Source of the DNA: Primulina eburnea
Taxonomy: Eukaryota > Streptophyta > Magnoliopsida > Lamiales > Gesneriaceae
Length of the DNA: 64,000 bases
Reading direction: 5' to 3'
Assembly (NCBI RefSeq): GCF_022965805.1
Contig: NC_133104.1
Location: 44,808,682-44,872,681, forward strand
Program-made: the position numbers and the translations under genes
The notes under the pieces: generated by a model
Databases searched by the model: none
What the model saw: only the letters and a program-made list of their open reading frames with translations
What the model was told of the DNA's origin: nothing
Shown here: positions 35,955 through 47,400 of the stretch, one piece after another
Layout: every line of letters begins with the position of its first letter
Numbering within the stretch: position 1 is the first letter of the stretch

Positions 35955-38357
35955 ATGGGTTTCTTTTCATTTCTTGGAAGAGTGCTCTTTGCTTCGATCT
36001 TCATCTTATCTGCATGGCAAATGTTAGTTCTCTTTTTCCGATTTTTTCTTTTGTTTTTTTCCTCTGCTTGTTAATTGGATTTGTTCTCTACTTAGATATG
36101 AATGCTTATTTTAGTGCATATCTATTGATTTGAAACTCTATATGGAGAATTTTCTTGTGGTTTCTGACCTAAATCTTTTTGTGTAGGTAATTTTTTTAAA
36201 ATAACTTTTGAATGCGAGAAGATGAAAAAATTATATCTTTCTTGAGTTAGTTCTTTTTGCTAGGAGATTGGTCTTGCTGTTAATTTTTACATTGGTAGAT
36301 TGAAGTAGTGCGAAGGATTGGAAAAGACGTGACTTTTAAATGGATCTTGTGTTTTGGAGAGTGCTGAGGTACCATGTTTGAAGTTTTCGCTAGTAGCTTA
36401 TCTTGCTTCTTGATGGGCCATACGTTTTTGTAAATTTCTTTTGGGCAATAGGGATTGAGGTTTTACTTCAGAGGATCCATGTAGAGTATCTTATCTCATG
36501 AAAAAGGGGAAGGAAGAAGTGTAGAAAGTTGTTTTCCGATAGAAGCTATGCATTTAGTTGAAGTTATTATGAGCTTAAGATATGTGGACCGAGGATAGAT
36601 CCTGCGCACCCCGTATCTGTTCCAAATCTATAGATGTAGGAGCTCTTTGGATGAGGTCAACTTGTAGTTTAGTATTTTCTTCGTTAGATAACTCTTTTCT
36701 ATCTAGTGCCTATTGACCCCCCATCCCCTCCTTTCTCCTTTCAAGGAATAGAATATATTTTGGATTCACCACTGAACAAACTTGGCATTATATACCAAAT
36801 ATCTCTTTGAAAGTTTTTACATTTGAAGTGCTATGATGTTTTGGTGAAGTTAGGAATTAGCATTTGTTGAGCATATGACATCAATTGGATGGACTCGTTC
36901 TTTCAGAAATTTTGTCCTGGTATAAGTTGAAGGCAGTGGTGTTCATGAGAAGTTATTAAATAGAATTTCAATATTTACTATTTAATTGCTTTAATTTGTT
37001 CGTCCTGATCAGTGAGTTTTTTTTCCAAACCATCCTACTAAAATGTTTGTTTTACATTAAAAATTGTCAAGAATACTAGTGAACAGAAGGTGGGAAACCA
37101 ATGGTAACACAGTAGAATCCTGAAAGACCCAAGTAATGGAAGATGTTCTTTGCTGCTGGTGTCAAGTGTGAAACATGGTTCCAAGAAAAGCCAATGTAGA
37201 CTGGCAAGAAAAGGCAATCTAACAATTACTAAATTGTGACTTTTGGAATCATAATGTCAGAATTAAGCAAAAATTATATCTTGGATCTGCTGTTTAGGCT
37301 AATTATGTTTCATTGATAAGATCGTCAAACATTTACACCCTTCAGTTTTTGGTTTTTTTATGTGTTGTGTATGATGTACATCCTCATAATTTTCCAGTTT
37401 GCGTACATCTTTTTTATGTTGCTTTCTACCAATGTGGCTCGCATTTTTTAGGTTCAACGAATTTGGAGAGGATGGTGGACCTGCGGCAAAAGAATGGGCT
37501 CCAAAGCTCGGGCTTGTCAAGAAATCCATCGAGGGAACAATCGGGAAAAACAATTTGTACTCTGATGTAAAGCCTCTAGTATTCTTGATCCTCAATCCAT
37601 TCATTAATAGTGTTGCTCCAACAAAAAGGAAAAAGAAACTATTGTTCTTTCATCATTCTGTGGATGTTGATTGTGGTTATGTACGTTTTGCAGGCTAGGA
37701 CTTTTGTTGCTACCTGTATTTTTTTGAAGGGATTTGGAGGTCTTCTATTTGTTCTAGGCAGCAGTTTTGGTGCTTTTCTTTTGGTAAGATCTTCTGATCC
37801 TACGTTGATTTTGATTTGAAGGAGTTCCATTTTTACCCAATGTGTTTACTTACTTTCTTATCGATGATGCAGATGGTCTACTTGATTTTGACGACTCCCA
37901 TCTTGTATGACTATTATAACTATAGTATTGGCGAGCCAAAATTTTTCACACTCTTGCACGAGTTCCTCCAGGTAATGTTGAAACCATCGTACCCATAACA
38001 AAAAACCAGATACTAATTTTGGTACCATCTCCCCTATGATGGCTTTTTGCCTCAACTGTCTGTCGCAAGTTCCTGTCATATTAAGGTGGGTTCCCATGCA
38101 CAGAGAAGAGAAAAAAATAGACCACTTCATAAAGAATCAGCCCCTGGATTCAAGTATACAGAAAGATCAAACGCACTATAAAATCACTTCGTAATTTTTT
38201 TTGTATCATTTGTGATATCTGGCTCTGAGTGATTTGATTTGGCTTTTATTGGCAGTGTGTGGCATTTCTTGGTGCATTACTTTTTTTCTTGGGAATGAAG
38301 AACTCAATTTTGAGGAAGCAACAGAAGAAAAAGGCCCCAAAACCGAAGGCATCTTGA
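35955..38357 (+). CDS. HR-like lesion-inducing membrane protein, 157 aa
   Basis: Five exons with GT-AG borders: 35955-36022, 37452-37566, 37694-37783, 37873-37971, 38256-38357 (68+115+90+99+102 bp = 158 codons with stop). The spliced protein starts MGFFSFLGRVLFASIFILSA, followed by FNEFGEDGGPAAK, a central LKGFGGLLFVLGSSFGAFLL membrane segment, TPILYDYYNY and a GALLFFLGMKNS segment with a basic KKKAPKPKAS tail. This order and length are those of the plant HR-like lesion-inducing family (PF05514), small multi-spanning membrane proteins named for causing cell-death lesions when overexpressed; their molecular function is unresolved. The first intron (1.43 kb) is long. Short exons make this gene easy to miss by ORF search. 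Confidence 0.92.
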
Positions 38358-39029
38358 TAGTGAGATAAGAAAAACAGACTTAGGATTGGAATGAAGTGCA
38401 GTTAGTTCACAAATCGACTTTTTTGATGTTGGCTTCTGTGCTTTTTTTCTATTCATCATTCGAAGTCGATTTTGATCATTGTTTATCCCTTGATGGAAAA
38501 GTGTTCATATACATGGATATCATCAACCTTACGATTCTTCTTTTCATGTTTCTTTTCAATACACTGTCCATCATTGGATGGCATCTATGCCTGTTGCGAG
38601 GTTGAATGTGAGATTGAGTATTCAAGTGATTATCATGCTTCACATTTTTTTGTTTTATTTTAATTGTTAAGTTTTAGGGGCAAAAACATCTATAACCAGC
38701 ATGTCAATGAAGGGGTGAATTCACAAGAAATTTCGAACTTAATATTGAAAATTTTAATATTCTTTTGGGATTGCTCGCCCCTATGTCCCTTTTTAAGCCC
38801 GACCCATTAAATACCTGTTCAAAATTCAAAGGGTATCAACCATTAGAGTCTAATTATATTGATGATTGTTTTCGATATCTATTAAAAAGTAACACAGGTA
38901 GGGCCCGTTAGGGTATGCTCGGCTCCGGCTCCGGCTCCGGCTCGTACCCGAATCCATTGCCGTTCCCTAAGTCACTTAATTATTTTTTCCCAATTAACAC
39001 GATTTAAATTCAGCCGGCCGAGGCAGGTG
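38358..39029. other. Intergenic region, includes 3' UTR of the lesion-inducing gene
   Basis: No gene recognised. A short (GGCTCC)n run lies at 38921-38943. Confidence 0.5.
38921..38943. repeat. (GGCTCC)n hexanucleotide repeat
   Basis: About four tandem GGCTCC units, notable in AT-rich surroundings. Confidence 0.85.
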
Positions 39030-40410
39030 ATGAATGAAGCAATTGCTTTACGTTCTTCTTCTTCTTCTTCTTCTTCTTCCACTTCGCCAACTGATCACCG
39101 TCCCATGGTAAGCACTAAAAATCCTCTCACGAAATTATTTTGGAGTTTATTGACCGGAATTTTCTTCTGATGCACCCAGGATTACGTTAAAACGGTTATT
39201 CCCTCTCAACTCCTCGCCGAGCGGGGCTCCAACCTTGTTGTAATAAAAATCATTGTTTGCTTTCGATTCTTAGTTTTCATTCTTCTAAAAAAATTATGAT
39301 TTTTTTGTGTGGTTGATTTAGGTTCAGCTAATGTAAGAGTAGATCTACCACAACAGGATGCGCTGTTTACTATTCCGCATTCCATTGCTAGACGCACATC
39401 GCAAGTGCCTAACAAACGTTCAGGTAACCATGCAAGAGGTTTGTTCTATTCTACTTGGAAGTTTTTTCTTTTTTATGGCTAGCATATGCAAAAAAGCTAA
39501 AAATAGAGCATACATACAAAGATCCTCGAATTTGTTTCAGGTTCCCTTGCCGATACGGTTTTCTCATACATCTTTCAATTTAAGGCTATACAATATTGTC
39601 ATATTACTTGCCTGCACTTATCATTTAGCTCTATGCTTTCTCTCCCAGGGTATTGCATGCTATTCCTTCTCATGAAGCTATTGATACAGTGGAGGTCGGT
39701 AGTTCTTGTCTCAGAAATTAGCTACTATAAAATGCACGTTGAACTCGAATTAGGAAGGCCTGGAAATCTTGAAAAAATGTAAGCAAATTCCCGTCGAAGG
39801 CATTGTCTCTGATGTTATATATTAACCTAAACCACAAACAAAGACTACTAGAAACATGCTATGTAAATCCTTTTTATGTTTATAGAATCTGGGTGTTGAT
39901 TAATTATAGAAGTGCAGAGCACTGTCGAGGGAGAATCAATTGTGATGTGTTTTATTTGAATTTATTTCGCTCTTCCCTTATGACGATGGGTTTCTACGAA
40001 ATGCTCAACTACTGTCATAAATTTGATTTATGCAACACTGACAGGGTTTTGCAACCAAGAACAAATCCTGCCTTTGTGTTATGGAAAGGTGGAGTGATAA
40101 GAGTTCTTGCTATACATCATGTACTTTGTTTCTCCAAAATAACTCGCAAGTTCTTTTGTAAACATGATATAAGACTAGTTTTGTGCCCTTGTATTCATTA
40201 GTACAAAAATGATACGACTTGGATGCTCACATTTGCTCAAGAGTAAGTGCTGCCATTAACTTGCCATGTCATCCTGGTGCAGATACTGGGCGTCCTGGAT
40301 TTCAAGCGAGATGCCTGGATACGTCGCGATGACCTGATCAAGAATGGGAAGCGGTAGAAAGTACAAGGATTCTTATCTTCTTCCAGTCCATGTGTTACAT
40401 AAATTCTTGA
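39030..40410 (+). pseudogene. ARP9: ARP9 (actin-related protein 9) pseudogene with the middle exons deleted
   Basis: The 5' exons match the ARP9 N-terminus: 39030-39107 (ATG, Ser-rich TTC repeat), 39180-about 39246 (DYVKTVIPSQLLAERGSNLVVI) and 39322-39423 (GSANVRVDLPQQDALFTIPH, SIARRTSQVPN). The 3' exons match the ARP9 C-terminus: 39649-39694 (LHAIPSHEAIDTVE), 40045-about 40095 (VLQPRTNPAFVLWKGG) and 40283-40410 (ILGVLDFKRDAWIRRDDLIKNG, SGRKYKDSYLL, ending with CYINS codons out of frame). Several hundred residues of the actin fold between them are absent. The exon 2 donor is lost and the last exon has frameshifts. Introns are kept, so this came from DNA duplication with internal deletion, not retroposition. 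ARP9 proteins are nuclear or cytoplasmic actin relatives of poorly known role. Confidence 0.82.
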
Positions 40411-40799
40411 CCTTGTGATGCACATATTATTACCCTATTTCTAGTTTAGTTCAGAGAGAAGTATTCATGGCTTTTTAAGAATTGCGAGTTTTCTTTACAA
40501 TCCAAATTAATCGTAACCGTTGGTAGTTTGAGAAGGTTCTAGTTCAAGTAAACATGAGAATGGCTAGGCATGAGCCAGTCACATCATTACATGCGTACAA
40601 CAATATTTGTATTCATATTATTTTCAACACCCTCTCTCTTCTTTAACGACCTTTGACTGAAAAAAATTTGATTCTGCCCTTGACTATTTTCTCCCACGCG
40701 TGTAATCCACATGCCCCATAGCTATATTCCACCACCAATCTCTATTCCTCCTCATATTCTCTCATTTGATTGCTCCCCAAAAATAAAATCAAAAGATAT
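40411..40799. other. Intergenic region upstream of the At4g14450-like gene
   Basis: Promoter and leader region; pyrimidine-rich (CTCTCTCTTC, CCACCACCAATC) from about 40630. No coding sequence seen. Confidence 0.45.
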
Positions 40800-41126
40800 A
40801 TGGCGGACATGGGGAATAGAGATCTGGCATCGAGGCGCCAATCGAGCAGGCTGCAGAGGAAGGCTCCGGCTTCAATACAGATTAGTCCGGCGAAGGAATG
40901 GAAAGTGGCGATACCTCTCTTATCGCCGACGTTGGTCCAGTCGCCCATTTTGAATAATGTGACGGATGAGACAAAGGCTTGTTATGTTAACGGTCAGACG
41001 ACGGTGGCAACGGTGGCAGAGAAGCCAGTGGTGGTTGTGAAGCTATGGCAGCACCCGGCCCAACCTTTTGGTTACGAGGTCGCTCCCATTTTGCCTTTTG
41101 GCTGTACGGGAAATTTAGATAGATAG
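40800..41126 (+). CDS. Uncharacterised plant protein, At4g14450-like, 108 aa
   Basis: Single exon. I chose the ATG at 40800 (MADMGNRD); the frame opens earlier only through non-ATG codons. Basic N-terminus with RRQSSRLQRKAPASIQI, then WKVAIPLLSP, and a C-terminal KPVVVVKLWQHPAQPFGYEVAP block. This motif order (SSRLQRRAPASIQI / WKVAIPLLSPL / VVFKxWQHPAxPF) is what I recall of the small plant family represented by Arabidopsis At4g14450, of unknown function. No signal peptide or membrane segment. Probably a nuclear or cytosolic regulator, but that is a guess from composition. Confidence 0.75.
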   Translation: MADMGNRDLASRRQSSRLQRKAPASIQISPAKEWKVAIPLLSPTLVQSPILNNVTDETKACYVNGQTTVATVAEKPVVVVKLWQHPAQPFGYEVAPILPFGCTGNLDR

Positions 41127-41966
41127 TCGGATCACATTTTCCATTTTTTGTTTTTTGTTTTTACGTACAGAGTCCAATGATAACTGGATTTTCTTTGAAG
41201 ATTTCATTTTGCTTGTGAAATGATTCAGCACTTCCTTCGAACATAATTCAAAAAGCTAATCAACGATTAGAATATATCTCATCCCTGCAATTCAACTCCT
41301 CCACGAAAATATTGTTAAGAGTTTGAATGTTTGATAGAGTCAAATTCCATATATTTAAAAGACAAAAAAGCTAAAATGATCTGATCCTCTAAGATTATCT
41401 ATTATGAATTTTTGTCTTTGAATTAGTTAAAATTGCGTCTTGTCCTGTAACTTAGGTATTTGTTTTGATTTGGTCCTATTTCGACATAATTTGACATTGC
41501 ATAAAAAAACTGATATAACATAGAAAAATATTAGCATGCAGTGATAGAGCTATTGGATTTTGGATATATGGCAGGTGGTTGCTCCCACCACACCTCCAAC
41601 TTTCTAATATTTTTTTATTAATAAACAAAACAAAACAAAATAATAATTTATTTTTCTTATTTTTAATATTTTTTACATTTAATTTTCTCACAATATATGC
41701 TAAATATTATTCATTACTATTATGATCATTGTTATTTTTAGATTAATTGTTAAATACTATATTAAATATTCTTTTTTTAATTTTGACTAATTATTATTTA
41801 ACCATGTTAAATAATTCGATTTTGCCCCCAACCAAGAGAATCTAGCTCTGTCGTTGCTAACATGGTATCAAAATGAAATGTGTGGTGCTACGTTATCACT
41901 AGGGTGAAATAAGACCAAAAACTAAATAAAATAACTAACTTACATGATGATCAAGAGTTAATTCTG

Positions 41967-41992
41967 ATTAATTAATTAATTAATTAATTAAT
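41967..41992. repeat. (TTAA)n tetranucleotide repeat
   Basis: About six uninterrupted TTAA units. Confidence 0.9.
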
Positions 41993-41999
41993 AGGTCTC

Positions 42000-42125
42000 C
42001 TTTGACACTAGCTCACATATCTTTATACGTGAGACGCGTCAACCATGCTCATATTTATAATAATAAGTAATATTTTAGACATAAAAATAATATTTTCCAC
42101 GAGTGATCCAACCATAATATATGTC
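42000..42125. repeat. Degenerate copy of the GTGAGACGG MITE family
   Basis: ACGTGAGACGCGTCAACCATGCTCATATTTATAA-type wording followed by AATAATATTTT and a GTGATCCAACCAT end parallels the right half of the MITE at 33157-33325. Confidence 0.4.
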
Positions 42126-43617
42126 TCAAAAAATTGACTAATAAAACCGTAAAAAAAAGTTTTTGTGTTAATTAAATGTCAAGACACAATATAGATAAAC
42201 TTAGAGGACCATTTTAACAATTTTCCAATTTAAAAATATTCTATTTGGTACAATGCGTGGTTACTCCTACATTCATTTCGGCGAGGGACAATTTAAATAT
42301 GATAATTAATGTCTTAAAATCTTAATATTAATTTATTTTTATCCAATGCATTTACTTCCATATTTCAAAACTAAGTTACGCATAATATAATATATTGCTT
42401 TTGAACTAGTGATGCAAATTGATTGATCCATCACAAAAGAACATTTAAATAAAAGACTATTAAAATTATACACCATAAGTGAAGTACGAACTTGTTGTGT
42501 TGTGCTTGTGTTCTGTTTTAAAGACACTTACGTTATATAATATATAAATGAAACCCCTCTCGGCTAACCAAAGATTAGCCAAAAATTATAATCATGAAAC
42601 AAATTGAATAATATTTCTATCACACATATGGACCTCTATGAAAATGGCTAATTAAACGTGTATGTTAAACTCATATGCATTATTTATATTTACGCGCGTA
42701 TTTTTTTTATTCACTTGCAAATTTATGCGATTGATTCGGAAATTTAGTTCAACAAAATCAAATCATTAATTTAGGGGAAATTAAATTTCTGATAATCTAA
42801 TATGCAGTTTTTCATTTTTGTCATGTTGTTGTGTCAATTCAGTCTTATTTAGTTTAATAATTTTGATTTTTTTTTTCAATTTTACTCTCATGCCACCACA
42901 TCATTGTTCTTCCATGTAATGTCATTATTTTTCAGTTTCACGTTAGCATTGCTGTGAAAAAATAATATAAAAATTAAATTAGTGAACTAACTCGTTAATT
43001 GAGCGACAACATAAAAAAAGACTTGCAAGTTACAGAGATCGATAAGTTTCACTTTTAACTACCCAAAAACCTTAATTTTTAGTCACTAGCTGACCAAAAA
43101 TAACAATTAAACACATATTGATACAAAGACCAGTCAATGATTTCTCTATAATAGAATAAACGTAATAATCATACAATGACAGAGAAAAAGATAGCATACA
43201 ATATACATTTTTGTTCTTTTTTTGGGTGTAAAACATTCAATATTGTTGTTCTTGATTCTCTTCAAGGGTCTTCTTTCTAAAGCCACTTATATAATCATGA
43301 CTATATATCCTCAGATTTCTATAGATATTTTTATTTAAATTATATATGCATCTTTATTATAACACCCTTTCCTTTATGCCTTCTCCTGATCCACGAACTT
43401 CCTTATCCATATTTTTATTTGTTTTTGCTTCTTAATTTAAAATCAGGGTTTTTTAGCTGAATTCTATAGAAGAAAACAGAATCTAGGGTTTCATCCTTTG
43501 AATTTAGCTCATATGTAAAGAGAGGAAAACGATCGAAAACCAGAGATCAGTAGGGAACAATATTAATATATCTTCTTCGTAATTTAATAGGTAACAGATT
43601 GATCAAATCTTGCAAGT

Positions 43618-43698
43618 CTGGCAAACCGGTGGTGGTCCCGTGCTCCCGTAGGCTTTCCAGGGGTTGAACCAGTAAACTTGGTTAGCGATAAGCTAGAA
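43618..43698 (+). other. In-frame AHL N-terminal extension with CTG in place of the conserved ATG
   Basis: CTG at 43618 has A at -3 and G at +4, a favourable context for non-AUG initiation. The 27 codons from it encode the conserved clade-A ANRWW...GFPGVE segment. The preceding in-frame stop is at 43600-43602, and no ATG lies between it and the CTG. Confidence 0.8.
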
Positions 43699-44448
43699 AT
43701 GGATCTCTCCGGCAATGAAAAGAGTGGAGGAGGAGGAGGAGGAGGACGCAGCCAAGATGATGACAAAGAGGAGATGAGGGAAGGCGCTGTTGAGGTAGTC
43801 AACCGCCGTCCGCGTGGCAGGCCCACCGGTTCAAAGAACAAGCCGAAGCCCCCGATTTTCGTGACCCGGGACAGCCCCAACGCTTTGCGTAGCCATGTTA
43901 TGGAAATCACAAGCGGAACTGACGTAGCCGAGAGCATAGCTCAGTTCTCACGGCGCCGCCAACGTGGAGTCTGCGTGGTTAGCGGCAGCGGCTCAGTTGC
44001 AAACGTCACTATACGCCAGCCTGCGGCACCAGGAGCCGCAGTCGCACTGCAGGGCCGGTTTGAGATTCTTTCTTTAACCGGAACTTTTCTCCCTGGCCCA
44101 TCTCCTCCGGGAGCCACTGGTTTGACCGTTTACTTGTCCGGCGGACAAGGACAGGTGGTGGGAGGAAGCGTGGTGGGGCCACTGGTGGCTGTAGGGCCTG
44201 TAATGATAATTGCAGCTACCTTTGCGAACGCAACTTACGAAAGATTGCCTCTTGAAGAGGAAGAGCGCAGCGGTGGTGCAGGTCCGGTGAGTGGCAGAGG
44301 AGCAGGGTCACCTCCGGGGATGGGACAGCATGGGATTTCTGACCCTTCAACCTTACCTGTTTATAATTTAACCCCAAACCTATTGCCAAATGGAGGGCAG
44401 CTGAATCATGATGCATATGCTTGGTCTAATCCACGACCACCGTACTAA
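43699..44448 (+). CDS. AHL: AT-hook motif nuclear-localized (AHL) protein, clade A, 249 aa from first ATG
   Basis: Nuclear DNA-binding protein: an AT-hook binds the minor groove of AT-rich DNA and the PPC/DUF296 domain mediates trimers and partner binding; clade-A AHLs affect growth, flowering and defence. Numbered from the ATG at 43699: poly-Gly 10-16, type-I AT-hook [17 protein letters not shown] (36-52), PPC domain about 62-185 with [10 protein letters not shown], ending [10 protein letters not shown], and the usual tail ([19 protein letters not shown]). No intron. Oddity: the frame is open upstream to 43603 and encodes [17 protein letters not shown], the conserved clade-A N-terminus normally starting MANRWW or MANPWW. 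The family start codon is CTG here (43618-43620). Translation either begins at that CTG (276 aa) or at 43699 and loses 27 residues. Confidence 0.92.
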   Translation: MDLSGNEKSGGGGGGGRSQDDDKEEMREGAVEVVNRRPRGRPTGSKNKPKPPIFVTRDSPNALRSHVMEITSGTDVAESIAQFSRRRQRGVCVVSGSGSVANVTIRQPAAPGAAVALQGRFEILSLTGTFLPGPSPPGATGLTVYLSGGQGQVVGGSVVGPLVAVGPVMIIAATFANATYERLPLEEEERSGGAGPVSGRGAGSPPGMGQHGISDPSTLPVYNLTPNLLPNGGQLNHDAYAWSNPRPPY

Positions 44449-47400
44449 GGGCCGGGCAAGGTAATTTTTCGGAAGAAAAATCCAAAAACTAAGCAATTAA
44501 ATTTATATCTGGTGTGCCAACGATACCATGTCATAAAATGCTTACATCGAGTAGACAGTGTTTGCAACCTTGAAAAGATTATTAATATTACATTTTTCTT
44601 TACAAATTTGTAAAGGAAAATATAAAAATCGCTTATTTTGGAGGTGGCAAACACTCTCTGAATATTACTTTGTGTGTATAATTTTGTGTTCAATTATCTA
44701 GTCATATACGATATGAAAAATTAGTCAATATTGAAGAGAATGAAGCAAGGAAAAAAATTGAAGGTTAATCTCTAGAGAAAAGATTTTATGCTTTTATTAT
44801 TACTATATGTCTTTGTAATGTGCATGTATATATATTAATCTTTGAGTCAAATGTAGCAGAGGAGTTTGTAATAATAAAAATATGGTTTGCATAAACTTTT
44901 CTTGTCATTTTTGCGTTCTTCTCCTTTCATATCTTATCGACTTAGCATGTGTGTTGTAGTTCTAAAGATTGTTATATTTTATACTATGGATCAGACATGT
45001 GATAATAATTAACTATTGAATTTCTTTCCTCTTCTGCTTGGTTAATTTCTCGTCAAAAGTCTCTTGTCTTGATGGTAAGTTCTGCTATATTTATCAGTTA
45101 TTAAGCTCTTGTTATCATTGAAACAGAAATTGTAAGATAATATGTTTTTTTTTAATCTATATAAGAGAAATTGTAGATAGTTCAAAGCAGAAGTATAATT
45201 AAGCAGAATGCAGAAAGAAAATATTCAAACCTACACAAAACTTCGAGACACTCGATATGTTTCAGGAATTTGAATGATAATGTTTCATATATTATCTAAA
45301 AGATTAATCATTTTTCCTACATTTAAATTAAATTCGACATTATATTTATATCTTAAAATACACAACCCTACAACTAAAATTTACAATATAGATGACAAAA
45401 AATGCAATGAAACAAGATCAAAATTACAATCTACCAAAAAGATAATATGAATAATATAAAAAGAAGTGCGTATAACACAATAAACCTATGTCAAATAACA
45501 AATTAGATTTATATCTGAAAATACATAAAGATGCAAAACCGTTAGCAGAAATACATATTATACGCTTCTAAATAAGAATAAGAATGAAGATAAGTGAAGG
45601 AATGGTAATTAATTAAAGGTGACATGAAGGGCCATCCTCACATGAATTCACGTGTTATGCTTTATTAATCTTAAATAAACAATGATTAACGACGATATGG
45701 GCACAACGTTCCGATGCTAAAGTCCAATAGAGATGGGCCCTTTCGCTGCAATAATTACCATTTTCCGATTAAATTAATCTTGATTTGTGCCCAAATATTA
45801 AACAAGTCGATTCTCGCTTTTGTTAGGACAAAGAACCAGATATTTTGGAAAATGACAAATTAAATACTTTTAAAAAAAATTTAAGGTATATTATCTAAAA
45901 AATTGGAGTGGAGGCAAGAACGTGAAAATTACCAAACTGGCAGAAATGATCAAACTATATTGCTTATGAAAATTACCAAACTTGCTTATGAATATGGTCA
46001 AACTAACCCTGTGCCAATTTATTTACACAATTATAATATATATTATACCAAGTGTACATATTAATTATAAAACAATCTCTAAATTTTGAAACTAATATAT
46101 TTATTAGAATTCTCCACCTTTACTTTTGTTACAAGTGTTGTCACCCCACCATTTGCAGATTTTGCACTTTGACACACTAAAAATAACCATGAAAAGAGCC
46201 CACCACACTTTGTATCTATACCTATATATATATATTAATGAAATATATACCACCCATTACCGCCGAAGCAATTATTATTTTGTTCAGGACAATTTAATAT
46301 TCTTGTTTTTGTGGGCACTATAGTTTTTATATTGGATTGGTTTAGACAATTTCCTAGTATTGGTCTTCCCTTGAAGCCCGTTGTTTTTCAGCTTAAATAT
46401 ATGACCATGTTTTTAGCAAAATAGTTGGTTCTTTTTAAAGAGTTATTATAAGTTGGAATCAGTTTATTATATATGGGGCTGAGGAATTCCTAATTTTGAA
46501 ATTAGTTTTAAAATGATTCAAAGCTATATTACGTAGCACATGAAGCAAATGTATTGACTACAAATTCCATTGCCATTCTCATGAATTGTTAATTAAAAGC
46601 AAAGGCTACTTCCAAAAAACCTATCATCCGCCTGAGGAAAAATCATAGATATATACTTATAAAGAGTGCGACAAAACATTTAATTTGTTGTGGTATCTCA
46701 CATGCACGTTCCTTAAAAGTTAAAACCTAATCCAATTGACTTTGTTTAAAGTATATCAACAAATTAATAATACATCATTGAATATTATCAAAGCTATTTT
46801 AAATTAATTAAAATGCATCGACATCATTTTTCGCACGCAAATCATAACGTCGCAAATAATTATTTCAAAGATTTAACTCAATATAAATATAGTCGAGAAA
46901 AAAGAATATGAACTTGCCCAAGATTTCAAATTTCAGTATAATGCTTATAAAGTTTCATGTTATAAAATTTAAGTCGCATTTTTTAAAAACTTTCGAGGCA
47001 GATTATTGAGGTTGGATCCTGGTCCATGGTTAATTGATCATAAGAATATTTAGATTGGGTAGGCCAAAAACTTAATCAGCCCAGTTGAGAATAATTAAAC
47101 CGCAACATTTTTTTCACCAAAAAACAACCAATTTTCGCATACTATTATGTATTATATTCCAAATTTTTGGATAATTTAATTATAAATAAACGGATCTCAA
47201 ATCTCTTAACTTCAATTTCAAATCCTTAGTTAAATAAATAATTTCAAATTTATTTTTAAAAATCCACTTATTAAATAAAATATTTTAATCCAAATATATA
47301 GAATTATATAATATGACTTCACGTTTTAAACTATAGTAAAGAAAAATATTAAACAAATCCAACTTCTACATTTATATATATATAACAGGGCAACGAGATA

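Larger units (their letters stand above)
41127..43602. other. Intergenic AT-rich DNA and probable AHL promoter/leader
   Basis: No gene recognised. Includes a (TTAA)n run and a degenerate MITE copy, listed separately. From about 43190 a TATATATCC motif (43300-43308) and a pyrimidine-rich tract (43365-43400) suggest the AHL promoter and leader. Confidence 0.45.
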
